Source: Sepioteuthis lessoniana (Eukaryota; Mollusca; Cephalopoda; Myopsida; Loliginidae). From it: DNA of 64,000 bases. The stretch spans positions 95,406,148-95,470,147 of the forward strand of contig OY757911.1 in the NCBI GenBank assembly GCA_963585895.1, in the 5' to 3' direction. The number at the start of each line of letters is the position of its first letter. The first letter of the stretch is position 1. Position numbers and translations under genes: made by a program. Positions 11,716-22,027 of this stretch are shown piece after piece. The notes beneath the pieces were generated by a model that did no database searches, was not told the origin of the DNA, and saw nothing but the letters and a program-made list of their open reading frames with translations.

Positions 11716-11765
11716 TTGCGCTGATATGAAAAACTCTAATGAGTAAATAATAATTATAATAATAA
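11628..11765 (+). repeat. (TAG)n and (TAA)n tracts with an extra 3'-end stub
   Basis: (TAG)n at 11628-11650 and (AAT)n at 11672-11715. A stub of about 40 bp, CGCTGATATGAAAAACTCTA at 11719-11738 plus a few bases, equals the last bases of the LINE. It is followed by another TAA-rich run. The stub is the 3' terminus of a further copy truncated almost to nothing. Confidence 0.8.
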
Positions 11766-12055
11766 TAATAATTAAAATAAGCAGAAAGATACAGAAAAAA
11801 ACGGGATGGGAAATTAGACTGGAATCGCAAATAAAAAAAAAACTACGAAAACGAGCCCGAATGATGAAGAGAGGCGCTGAAATAAGCGGGGGAAAGAAGG
11901 AACAGGCAACATGGGGAAAAATAACTGTACAACTTGAGAAAAGACACCAGAAAATACTGGCCAAAGAAGGAAAATTAAAGAGATATAGACAAAGGGTAAA
12001 ACAGTAAAGACAAAATAGGACATTCCAAAACAACGAAAGGAAATTCTATCAATAA

Positions 12056-12331
12056 TTGGGAGTGAGTGACACGAAAACATACCAACAACCGGATGCAAAA
12101 GAAACCGAGCGATTTCGGGCTAAAATATGGGAACCAAAAAAACATAATCAAAATGCTGAATGGATAAACAACATTACAAGAGAGCTAGACGGACTTGAAG
12201 TAGGCCACAAAATGGAAATACAAGTCGACTTACTCAAAACAACACCAAAAAGAATATCAAACTGGAAAACATCTGGCCATGATGAAACACATGGCTTCTG
12301 GTTCAAGAAATTTACCTCCATTCATGGATGA
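12056..12331 (+). pseudogene. REL-LINE copy 4, N-terminal RT region
   Basis: A 91-residue open stretch. It runs ETERFRAKIWEPKKHNQNAE then INNITRELDGLEVGHKMEI and NWKTSGHDETHGFWFKKF. In LINE RTs the motif W(K)xPGxDGIxxFWxK precedes the fingers; here P-G has become S-G and G-I has become E-T. The next frame carries on at 12344 after a stop. Confidence 0.8.
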
Positions 12332-12343
12332 CTAGCACTAGAG

Positions 12344-12940
12344 ATGAAAAGATCCTTACAAGGCGTCCACGTACCTGAATGGATGACCAAAGGAAATACT
12401 ACATTAATCAAAAAGGACCCTTGTAAAGGAACTGTCCCAAACAATTACAGACCAACAACCTGCCTACCAATGATGTGGAAAATCCAAACAGCACAAATAA
12501 GGGGAAAAATCTACTATTCGCTAACAAGCCACGAATTGTTCCCTGACGAACTAAAAGGATGCCGCAAAGGATCCAGAGGCACAGCAGAATTACTTTTCAT
12601 AGATCAGCACATCCTAAACGAGAGCAAGACAAGACGGAAAAATCTAGCTATGGCCAGGATTGACTACAAGAAGGCATATGATATGCTACCACAAAGATGG
12701 ATATTACACAGTCTCAACATGTACAAAATATCACATGAAATCATAAACTTCATCGAACAGATCATGAAGACCTGGAGAGTGGAGCTGACAGCAGGAGGAA
12801 GAAGCATAGCTGAAACAAAGATCGCCCTTACTATTCATAATAGCCATGATGCCACTGAACCACATACTCAGAAAATGCACTGCCGGATACAAACTCAGCA
12901 GATTGCAAGAGAATATCAACCACCTAATGTACATGGATGA
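12344..12940 (+). pseudogene. REL-LINE copy 4, RT fingers and palm
   Basis: The longest LINE ORF in the window (198 residues). It has NNYRPTTCLPMMWKI (RT fingers, about residues 32-46), KGCRKGSRGTAELL, then MARIDYKKAYDMLP with the first catalytic Asp at about residue 108, and MYKISHEIINFIEQIMKTWR. At about 12822 a deletion of about 30 bp removes the expected G-x-F-Q-G-D-x-L-S-P segment and shifts the frame. The second catalytic box YMDDIK is present, but in another frame at about 12927-12946. Polymerase activity is therefore lost in this copy although both Asp boxes survive in the DNA. Confidence 0.85.
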
Positions 12941-13000
12941 CATTAAATTATATGCAAAAAATTAAAAAGAACTGTTAGAATATAGAGTCAGGACATAGGA

Positions 13001-13697
13001 ATGGAATTTGGCATAAAAAAATGTGCCATGCTCGTCATGAAAAGTAGCAAACGAAATATGACTGACGGAATGGAACTACCAAATCACGACAAAATTAGGA
13101 CGCTTGAAGAAAATAAAACCTACAAATCCTTGGGCATCTTGGAGGCTGACACCATCAAACAAGTGCAAATGAAAGACATGACCCGAAAAGAATATCTCAG
13201 GAGAACGCGAAAACTACTCGAGACAAAACTCTCCAGCAGAAACCTCATCAAAGGAATAAATACTTGGGCTGTGCTACTAGTCAGATATTCGGGACCCTTT
13301 CTCAAGTAGACCCGAGAGGAACAAATGGACAAAAGGACAAGAAAACTAATGACCATGCATAAGGCATTACACCCCAGAGACGACATTGACAAGAAAAAGA
13401 GAAAAGACTAGAAAAGAGGGAGGAAGAGGACTTGCGAGCATCGAAGACATCGTTGACGCATCCATACAACGGCTCGAAGACTACATACAAAAAAACGAAC
13501 GAGGACTAATTACAACCATCAGAGTCGATACGAACAACACGATAAACGAAAGAAGGACAACAACTAGGAAACAAAAATGGGAAGGAAAACAACTCTATGG
13601 CCGCATTAAACGTCTAATAAACAACATCTCACACCAGAAAACTTGGACCTGGCTAAGAAAAGAGAGAAACGGAATCCCTCCTAATAGCAGCACATGA
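13001..13697 (+). pseudogene. REL-LINE copy 4, thumb and linker
   Basis: Two open pieces: 13001-13309 (MEFGIKKCAMLVMKSSKRNM, then YKSLGILEADTIKQVQMKD and LVRYSGPFLK) and 13386-13697 (GGRGLASIEDIVDASIQRLE, then TRKQKWEGKQLYGRIKRL). A frameshift and stops separate them. The same blocks recur in copies 1-3, so they are a good alignment guide. Function is unknown; this region connects RT and endonuclease in REL LINEs. Confidence 0.75.
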
Positions 13698-13753
13698 CAG
13701 TGCCATAAGAACGAATCATATGAAAGCGAGAATAGATACGACGCAACAAAACA

Positions 13754-13815
13754 GTAAATGTAGGCTATGCGGTGACAGAGACGAAACGATCAATCACATT
13801 ATAAGCGAATGCAGC
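13754..13815 (+). pseudogene. CCHC zinc knuckle of REL-LINE copy 4
   Basis: Reads CRLCGDRDETINHIISEC, i.e. C-x2-C-x8-H-x4-C, intact in this copy. This knuckle stands just before the endonuclease in R2/R4-type LINEs and is thought to help target binding. Its equivalent in copy 1 is overwritten by (GA)n. Confidence 0.85.
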
Positions 13816-13920
13816 AAATTAGCACAGAAGTAGTACAAGGCGAGACACGACTGGGTCGGCAAGGTGATCCACTGGAAAATGTGCAGGAAATTTCAATTCG
13901 ACCATACAAACAAATGATAC

Positions 13921-14325
13921 ATGCACAACCCAGCGCCTGTTCTAGGAAATGACTCGGATAAACTCCTATGTGAATTTAACATACAAACGGATCACCTAAT
14001 CCCGGCCAGAAGACCAGACCTCATAATAATCAACAAAAGAAATAAAATCTGCAAAATTGTTAACTTTGCTGTCCCGGCGGACCACAGAATAAATCTGAAG
14101 GAAAGTGAAAAGAAGGATAAGTACATCGACCTTGCTAGAGAATTGAAAAAACTGTGGAACATGAAAGTAACGACCGTGCCAATTGTGATTGGTGCGTTAG
14201 GCACAGTAACTAAAGGATTATTAAAGGACCTGGAGGACTTGGAAGTTGGCGGACGGGTAGAGACTATCCAAACGACAGCAGTGTTGAGGACGGCCAAAAT
14301 ACTGCGACGAGTCCTGGAGACCTGA
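13921..14325 (+). pseudogene. PD-(D/E)XK restriction-like endonuclease domain of REL-LINE copy 4
   Basis: A 134-residue open stretch with MHNPAPVLGNDSDKL, CEFNIQTDHLIPARRPDLII at about residues 19-38, NKRNKICKIVNFAVPADHR, and then YIDLARELKKLWNMKVTTVP and IVIGALGTVTKGLLKDLEDL. R-P-D followed by a beta strand and K/D-F (here VNF; VDF in the 14.4-kb fragment) is the expected catalytic pattern. In this copy the second acidic position is Asn (IVNF), which would impair nicking. The domain ends in RRVLET before a TGA stop. Confidence 0.8.
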
Positions 14326-14406
14326 GGAGACTTGCTGTCACTCCAACTCCAGTGAAAAACCATCAGCTAATACTGATGTGAAAAACTCTAGACGAATAAA
14401 TAATAA

Positions 14407-14778
14407 TGAAAGAGCATTTGTAAAAATGTCGACTTTGCTGTCCCGGCGGACCACAGAGTAGATCTGAAGGAAAGTGAAAAGAAAGAAAAGTACCTCGACC
14501 TTGCTAGAGAATTGAAAAAGCTGTGGAACATGAAAGTGACGATTGTGCCAATTGTGATTGGTGCATTAGGCACAATAACAAAAGGATTATTAAAAAGCCT
14601 GGAAGATTGGAAATTGGCGGATGGGTGGAGACTATCCAAACGACAGCATTGCTAAGAACGGTTAGAATCCTGAGACGAGTCCTGGAGACTTGAGGAGACT
14701 TGCTGTCGCTCAAACTCCAGTGAAAACCATCAGCTAACACTGATATGAAAAACTCTAAGGGAGTAAATAATAATAATA
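14407..14778 (+). mobile_element. REL-LINE family 1, copy 5 (3'-end fragment)
   Basis: Starts inside the endonuclease at VDFAVPADHR-like codons (VDF retained) and runs to the same 3' end, AAAAACTCTAAGGGAGTAAA plus TAA units. It directly follows the TAA tail of copy 4 with no spacer. It is a severely 5'-truncated copy and closely similar to copy 4 (most words between 14430 and 14600 match 14070-14240). Confidence 0.85.
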
Positions 14779-16492
14779 TCCTAAATCTCTCTTTTTCAAA
14801 TCATTATTTCTAAATTGTAATATTTATAGGTATTTCGTTTTTATAAGTATATTTATCGGTTAGGTTCGACATATTTTAAAAGAAAACTGTTGCTTTGTCC
14901 ATTTATGGTATTTTTATGTTCAAGTAGACGAAAAAAAAATAAAAGCAATTTTTTAAAACTGTATATTTTCTTTTCTTTGTGTACACAAACCCAAAAACAC
15001 AAATTATATAAATAATAACAAAGATAAGGATATTAGTTTGAAGTGACTCTTACAAAATACTTCATAAAACAGAAGAAAATCAAAGTATAAACGCGATTTG
15101 AAAGAACTGAAATATTGAAAAGTTTCATCCGAAAAATTGGTTTAAACAGTTTTACGACATTTAATGAGTCTTGTCAACTGGTATTTACAGAAACTAAGTG
15201 CTTGTATCGTGATGTTTTTGTTTTTTTAATAAAAAAACAAAAACATCACGATACAAGCACTATCATGAAAATCAAATAGATTTTTGTTGAAGAATTCAAA
15301 CTTTCAGGTCACATGCCGGCAGTTGATCAACATCTTCATGAAATTAGAGATAGTTTCAACATTTTATTTCCAATTATCTGACCAACAGAGTGAACATATA
15401 AAGAGTATTCGCCAACAATTTATCTTAAAGATAATGCCATGAATTCTTAACAAGTTTATATCCAACTACACAATTTGGGATTCCCGCTAATTTGGCTGAA
15501 CTAAAAGAAACTACTGCAATTTTAGATCGATATTTCACCAGACGGAGTAATCTTTATATAATTGCTATTATTGATTTTTCTAAACTTATTCACTCCGGAA
15601 TTTATACAGGAATTCTTACGTCACTTTCAAGAGTTTTCTTGAGCAATGTTTTTTTTTTTCTTTCATTCTTATAACAGACAATGCATTAATTCATAAAGTA
15701 ACTAAAAAAGTACAACCTCCGAGACAAGCACATAATAAGATATCTTCCTCATTCAATGATTTTTAATGCTGAACTAGTTTTTTTTTAATAATTGAATGGA
15801 ACTATTAAAAAGTATTTTTCGGAGACAATCAATAATTAACTAATCATTAATCTACAATTTCTCCTTCTGAACACATCCAATATTTTTGAGATAACAGGTT
15901 AGAGACCGAATTTGTTAAAAACTGATTTTGGCATTTAACAATCCAATAAGAATTGACTTGCAGTTAAACCAACCAAGAATTAACATGATTTTCTTGTTCG
16001 TCTGGCTTTTTCTTCTTGTTCTGTTTCCTTCAATTTCATTAAATTTGCTTCAAGTATCCGAAGATATTCGTATTTCTTTTTCCTTTTTTATTCATTATCC
16101 TGACGATTTTAAATTCTTTAGCTGAATTACATCAATTTTCTTCGTCTACTTTTCTTGGATAACATTATTTCTGAATCTGAAATGCATTTGAAACCATTTA
16201 TTGAAGGTTGGGATCAAGGTTTCCAATTGATTTGTATTCAATCAAATATATTTAAGCCTCCTTTGTAAGTCAAATTAATGTTTATTTTTCTTTTGGATTT
16301 CTGAATCGTTTCTTACTTTTCCAATCAGCTGCTTTTAAGCGAGTGTTTTGAAATTTATCAGGAAAATTATTTCAGATAAAGATTTATTTTGAACAAGACC
16401 TTTTCTTACGTTGATCTCAATTCATTGTTGTTTTTATTTTCACTTATACGAGTGTTTTTTTACACCAGGTTAACGGGTAGTATTTTTTATTG
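14779..16492. other. AT-rich DNA, no gene recognised
   Basis: Holds the hairpin listed at 15197-15261. After it, 15270-16130 contains short open runs in several frames (for example LAELKETTAILDRYFTRRSN at 15498-15557) that look like a decayed coding sequence, but I cannot name a family. Confidence 0.5.
15197..15261. repeat. Perfect hairpin, 31-bp arms, 3-nt loop
   Basis: The left arm AGTGCTTGTATCGTGATGTT (plus 11 more T/G bases) at 15197-15227 is exactly complementary to 15231-15261. The loop is AAT. With 31 of 31 bases paired it is either recent or maintained, or it is a fold-back artefact of sequencing. No target duplication is obvious. Confidence 0.95.
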
Positions 16493-16735
16493 AACCCTTA
16501 TATCAGACATCTTCATTGATGCATCGGGATGGGTCATCGGTGATGGTTCCTTTGGGTTGGCGGGGGTTTTCGGGTCTTGCAACATCAGAGCCCCTCGGCC
16601 AAATGACCCAGTTGGCATTGATCCTACTCTAACTCCCATCCCGGCAGCTAATCTGCGCATCTTCCAAACAAGATAAATGGCCACAGAAATGGCTCAATCC
16701 ATGGGTATCTCTTTTAATTTTGCAACAGCCAATCA
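16493..16735 (-). repeat. 235-bp dispersed repeat of unknown class, copy 1
   Basis: The reverse complement matches 41720-41970 over its length (shared words: CCCATGGAT, GGCAAGAGGCTCTGATG-like and GACGCATCCCGATGCATCAA-like). It is G+C richer than its flanks. I see no A/B boxes and no protein I can name; the 65-codon minus ORF at 16487-16684 is not preserved in copy 2. Confidence 0.75.
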
Positions 16736-19546
16736 AAGCTAAGCTCCTCTGCTTACTTCTTAACTTTTTCTTGCATTCTTTTTGGACACTTAACTGCATT
16801 CACTTATTGAGGGATTAATTTTTTCTTCTCTGTCATAACATAACCTATACCTAATATTCTAGGTAATATCAATTTTTCCTTTGATATGAATGGTTCTTAT
16901 GACATAATTTTGCGCTACTATTAAAAGACATTCATTGAGTCCTAAATGTTTTCTGTTCTTAATTTTGTTCTTATCAACTCATGTGAAATCAATAGTTTAG
17001 TAGTAGTAAGAGAAGTTGTCGTAGTTGTTGTTGTAGTAGTGCTGTAAACTTTATTTGAACTTATAACTTTTTAAAATTTTCCATAGATATCACATATTTC
17101 AAAAACATATACTTCTGAAGATAAATTATTTTATGAAAATGAAGAGAATGAAGTAAAAAATGTGACTATTATATAAGATCATTTTTCTGTATTAATCACT
17201 TTTTGATTTGCAGTCACTTAATTCAAATAATCACTCTGTTCTATACATCTTCACGATTAATTTAACTAGAACAAATAATTTATACTTACCAACACAATCA
17301 ATGTTTCATGAGTCGGCGTGTTAGTGCTGTGTAAAATCATTTAAAAACTTTTAACACAAAGACACATTCGGCCAATAGATGAGGTAAACTAACTTTTACA
17401 ACCATTTCAGGTTAGAGTAGACCTGGGAGTAACGATCACAAAAGGATGATGCTGCACTCCTAAGTGCTCAAAAGGGGAAGCCTGACTATCGGATAAAGTT
17501 TACTGTGATGGCCAGGAAGCTCTTTAGGGAGTAAATCATATCCTTATGCTAAGAGAATAGTTTAATTCATACATGAAAATTAGGAATAATTTGAAAAGTA
17601 GATTCAGCACAGAAAATATGACCATTGACAAGAATATGAGTTTTATATTTATTGCGATATATGATGAATGTTTTACGAATTAAAAAAGGGAAAATCCCGT
17701 ATATCTTGTTGTATGTGTATACCTAAACTACTCTAATGTACATTTAACTCCCTTTTAGTTTTGGTTGGGAACACATACGGCTTGGAAGAGGAGAACGGAA
17801 AAACCTCAGGATACAGAAAAAGGAAATTACTTAATGACTAATTGATACCCGGCAAAAAATGTGAGCTGACTGAAAGATGCTACTCATTATCATTCCACAG
17901 GATTTTCTTCATTGAATGAAAGTTTTAGCCTTAATTTCTTTCTTTTCCGAAAAATCGTATTAAGATCATCAGGAGAGAATGTGCACCGTTTCAGGGCCAT
18001 TCTCTCAACAGTTTTATTTGCATACCTCACTGAATATACATGTATATATTACTGAGACTCTATTTGTTATTTACTAAGCTTTGCGTAGATGTTGTCTCAG
18101 AAGTGTAACGGCGAAATATGACTCGAAAAATAACTTCGTGCGTTATGAGAATATGGCGTGAATCTCGTCACACATTCGCGATTGAGTGTCGTTTTAACAG
18201 ACTTCATTTTGAATTGTTCTATTGGATATTTATTTTGTTTCCTATCCACGTGGAACTATTTTCCGTTATTTCTATGACGCGTTTTATACATTTTGCTCTA
18301 TTACGCCCTTTGACCCAGACTTGACTTATAAAGAGGTAATCGACTTAACACATGTTTTGCCGTAATCCGTTTATCCGCGCCAGGAAATCATCCCATTATT
18401 TTAAAGGTCCAATTCCCAACTCGATTCCGGTAAGCCTTATCTTACTTTCGTCTTTGAATATAACATATCTTTCAAGAAACATATGGCAACTCCAGAACAT
18501 ACATAAAATATTTCATCATGATCTGATTGAAAAGTATGGAAAATAGGGCTCATCCGAGATGGAAGTTGTAACCAGTTTTCTCCACACGGCATAATATTCA
18601 AACACTTAATATACAGGCAAGAAGCTATAGTTGAACTGACGAGATATTATTATATTTAAAAGTACTCCAAACAATAACTATAGTATAAAGAAACATTCTC
18701 TTCATACATTTTAAATGACAAACGAAATGAATTGCTGACATCATCATGTTGACATAGTCACGAAAAAGACGGTTAAAGAGAGAAATTGCCGTGCGAAACG
18801 AAAGCCAGAACATATTCATGGAAAAAAAAACGAGTATTCTCGAAAAATGAAAGACAGATCAAAGCAGTAATTATTGGATACCAATTGCTAACAGTAACAA
18901 CATAAAATCAAAAAGACAAAATTATACACATTATTTTGTCGAATTAAAAAGAGGTTACATTTTTGCACACATTACATATTCAGAATTAGAATCATCGGTT
19001 AACTGTTACTTTAGATCAATCCTATATTCCCTATGAGGTAAACATTCTAGACATATTCTATTCCATTGATTATCTTATTGCATCGAAGTCTTTGTCTACT
19101 TTATGTGTATCTTTTAAATATATACACTTCTTGCGAATATTGATTCGAGGACTAACAATTCTTTTTTCTGGAAGCCTTTCGACATCCTATCATATTTCGC
19201 TGTGAACCATACATTGTAACATTTATTGAATTGATTAAACAATTGAATCATAGTACATAAAGTCGATACTGCTATGGGCTGAAAATTCTATCGGGAACAG
19301 CAATATTCCGACGTAACATGAAACGAGCGAGAAAAACTCTTGTTGTCACAATTACCGATTGACCAGTGTGTAATATAATTTAGGATGAATATTAATCATA
19401 TTAATATTAATTAGGATGAATATTATTATTAATTGGGATGAATATTAATCATAATTTATTTATATTAATAAATTGTATGTTAGTTAAAATCTGTGAATGA
19501 AATGCAGGTCACATGGAAACGTCATATGCGTTCACATACCAGGATA
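16736..19546. other. AT-rich DNA, no gene recognised
   Basis: No transposon protein or RNA gene seen. A few short ORFs (18118-18546) lie in ordinary AT-rich sequence and match nothing I know. The block 17400-17540 (GACCTGGGAGTAACGATC) is G+C richer and may be a decayed repeat. Confidence 0.5.
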
Positions 19547-19559
19547 TCAAGTTGACAAG

Positions 19560-19795
19560 GTTAGGTTTCTTTGTTTAATGGCATATCAACCTTTGTAGGT
19601 TATTTAATGCCAAAGCTATTCTCCTAGAAGAACAGTGGTGGTACTATTTAACCCATAGCTGAGAGGATAACGGGGTTCATACCTTTCCCAAGGGTATTTG
19701 CCTGAAAGTGAATGTAATAGCGCGACTGGAATACGAACTCGTTTACTACGATTCCGCAGACCATCGCTTTAACCATTACACCACGAGGTCAACAC
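19560..19795 (-). mobile_element. tRNA-derived SINE, near complete, 13-bp target duplication
   Basis: On the minus strand the head reads GACCTCGTGGTGTAATGGTT (A box, TGGTGTAATGGTTA) followed by GAGTTCGTATTCC (B box), so it carries an internal pol III promoter. A body of about 110 bp and the tail GGCATTAAATAACCTACAAA..GGTTGATATGCCAT follow. TCAAGTTGACAAG is repeated exactly at 19547-19559 and 19796-19808. Octopus tRNA-derived SINEs (called OK, OR1 and OR2 in the literature, from memory) are the likely group; which one cannot be told here. Confidence 0.9.
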
Positions 19796-19808
19796 TCAAG
19801 TTGACAAG

Positions 19809-21224
19809 CTGTTTAAGAAATCACCTGGGACTATATGTTAGAGATTTGTTTTGAAATCAGGGTTGAAGGTTAGATATTGGGCAGTAAACATTCTATTGTT
19901 TGGCTTGAGATATTAATTTGAATTTAATAAATGTTAATGAAACGTGTTATTATTTAATTAAGGCATGGAATAATTAATGGATATTTTATAAGCAAAAGAT
20001 TTTTGGAAGTGATTTGAGAGTTGGGCAGTTATGAATTAAGAGTTAAGAGGCAGAGACAGTCTGCAGAGTTCAGAGCCCTCTGAGGCGTGGGGACGTGCGA
20101 AGCGAAGGAATCGAAGTTGAGTTTTGTTCGTTTACCACCCCAGAATCTCATAGCGTTTCTATTCAAAAACAGTATATTTTCCATTCTGTATTCCTCTCTC
20201 GTTTCGTGTCTGACTGCTAAAAAAACAACTAATGGTAATAAACTTTAGCTGTTTGAAGCAATAGTATTCAAAAAGTGTAATTCCAGTTAATGTTCGATAT
20301 AGTACCAAGTCGGTGAGGCACAGTTACAGTGTTAAAATGATTCAAGAGCAAAAGCACAATTTGAACTGGTCTAAGCCATGATCGTATCTGATCTTATCGG
20401 AAGAAAAAAAGAGTATGATTAAATAGAGCTAGTATTGCAACTAACTTAAGATCAATTACACCACACATGTATGTTACAGTTTACATTGTGTAAGGTATTT
20501 CTGTCGCATGCACTTTATCCAATCATTATTATTCATAACAGTATAAATGTTATAAAAGATGTTTTTCTTCAAATGATTTTGAATTCAATTTCTCTCCTCT
20601 AGATTTTAATGTGTTTTCAGGTAGCTGTGTTGCAATGCGAATCTTGCAGGTCATTTGTCATAACTATTTTTTTAAATCATTTTTTCAGGAGTGTCATGAG
20701 CAATATGACAGCTTTATATTTTTTTCACATTATACACCTAGAATGTCTAGGTTGCTAGTTGTGAACAATTTGATATTTTAATTATAGATCTTTAGTTCTT
20801 GATTTTGTTTTTCTTCCGAGGCAGCGGTATTGGAGTGCTGTTATATGGCAAAATATAAAAGAATTTTAGAAATTATGTAAATGTCTCGTAACAAAATCTT
20901 AAAATCCACGTAAGAGTATATACTGAATTTAGAGGAGAAGACCAATGGAAGAAAAAAGATAAAAAAGAAAGATCCTTGTATAAGCAACGTAGGTATGCAA
21001 CGATCCGAGTTCAAATTGTGAATGGAGTCATTTGCATTATTCTACAATGGAAATTCATAAATGTATGTCTTCTCTTCCTAATTATGGTTAAAATGGACTG
21101 GTTGAGGTATTTAGTTTTTGTAGGCTGTGGGTTTAGATGATAGTAAACTTTGAATACTGGCAAACTGTAACACTTTTCAAAATTTACAGTTTTGGGCTGG
21201 GTAAATAAACTGTTGTCAAATTTG
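19809..21224. other. AT-rich DNA, no gene recognised
   Basis: Block 20040-20230 is G+C richer (AGAGTTCAGAGCCCTCTGAG) and ends in pyrimidine-rich sequence. It has the feel of an LTR, but I cannot find both ends. The remainder is featureless. Confidence 0.45.
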
Positions 21225-21335
21225 GTTACGGTTTGGTTTCTTTGGTAATAACGAGACTGGAATTTGAACTTGCTTATTAAGATGTCACCATACTTTACGT
21301 TACCAGCTACGTTACGGGGACTCGCCTCGTTCACA
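21225..21335 (-). mobile_element. tRNA-derived SINE, internally deleted
   Basis: On the minus strand a tRNA-like head (GGCGAGTCCCCGTAACGTAG, then CAAGTTCAAATTCCAG as a B box) runs into CCAAAGAAACCAAACC, the very end of the tail at 19560. The body between them is missing. A short ORF over it is not meaningful. Confidence 0.6.
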
Positions 21336-21617
21336 TTTATAACTTAAGATTTTGGGATTATTTCTAATTTATACTTGCGTTTAGTATCCTTTATATATGT
21401 TAATTTTTTTAACAATTTTCCCTTATCAAGTTGACATTTTCTTTTTCCGACTGTCAGCAGCCTAGTTCTGAGATAAAGGTTCTTTTTTGCTTTTGTTTTT
21501 GGCCATTACCTAGTTTCCAACCCATGATAAATAAACATTAGCTGAAATTACACCCTTTCTCAATAAGGCTTTTTTAATATATTTCCTAATTCAAGCGTAT
21601 GTATGTATTCACGTATA

Positions 21618-21618
<1 letters not shown>
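21336..21618. other. AT-rich DNA, nothing recognised
   Basis: No repeat or coding signal seen. Confidence 0.5.

Positions 21619-21678
<60 letters not shown>
21619..21678. repeat. (CA)n-(TA)n compound microsatellite
   Basis: CA units at 21619-21647 turn directly into TA units at 21648-21678. Confidence 0.95.
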
Positions 21679-21681
<3 letters not shown>

Positions 21682-21738
21682 CATATTCAGTATAAATACA
21701 CACATACATACAGAGATATATACATATGTATATATACG

Positions 21739-21771
<33 letters not shown>

Positions 21772-21785
21772 TGAGAGAGAGAGAG
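21739..21785. repeat. (GA)n microsatellite
   Basis: Near-pure GA run with a few interruptions (AAAGAG, GTGAG, GCGA). Confidence 0.9.
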
Positions 21786-21903
21786 CGATAGTAAAGGCGC
21801 CAAAAATGAATATACACTTGTGGAAAAGTAAAATAGCTTAAATGAATATTAGACTTATTTAATATTAAAATATATATACTGACTTTCCATTCCTAAAGAG
21901 TGA

Positions 21904-21943
<40 letters not shown>

Positions 21944-21945
21944 GA

Positions 21946-21987
<42 letters not shown>

Positions 21988-21989
21988 GA

Positions 21990-22025
<36 letters not shown>
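21904..22025. repeat. Higher-order array: (TA)n plus TTTGTTGGAATG spacer
   Basis: Three (TA)n blocks of about 33 bp are separated by two copies of the 12-bp spacer TTTGTTGGAATG (near 21938 and 21981). The repeat unit is therefore about 43 bp, not 2. Confidence 0.9.

Positions 22026-22027
<2 letters not shown>

Larger units (their letters stand above)
11766..14406 (+). mobile_element. REL-LINE family 1, copy 4 (best preserved; R4/Dong-like)
   Basis: A 5'-truncated LINE of about 2.6 kb. The order is a polar N-terminal segment (11820-12060), reverse transcriptase (12060-12970), thumb and linker (13000-13700), CCHC knuckle (13754-13815), PD-(D/E)XK endonuclease (13990-14140 and on), a stop at 14325, a short 3' UTR and a TAA-rich tail. 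No APE domain is present. An RT followed by a knuckle and a restriction-like endonuclease defines the R2/R4/Dong/NeSL group of LINEs; the TAA-rich tails make R4/Dong the best guess. Frameshifts, stops and a deletion of about 30 bp in the RT make it inactive. Confidence 0.85.

Noticed and set aside
11611..12098. Minus ORFs with poly-Ile and aromatic runs
   Set aside because: They are antisense to the TAA tail and the N-terminal part of REL-LINE copy 4.
15270..16130. hAT-type transposase remnant
   Set aside because: Protein-like words occur in several frames, but no catalytic or dimerisation motif I could name.
20040..20230. LTR of a retroelement
   Set aside because: G+C richer with a pyrimidine-rich end, but neither TG..CA ends nor a second copy could be found.
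21904..22025. CRISPR-like array (repeat, spacer, repeat)
   Set aside because: The repeats are (TA)n, the spacers are identical to each other, and the genome is eukaryotic.
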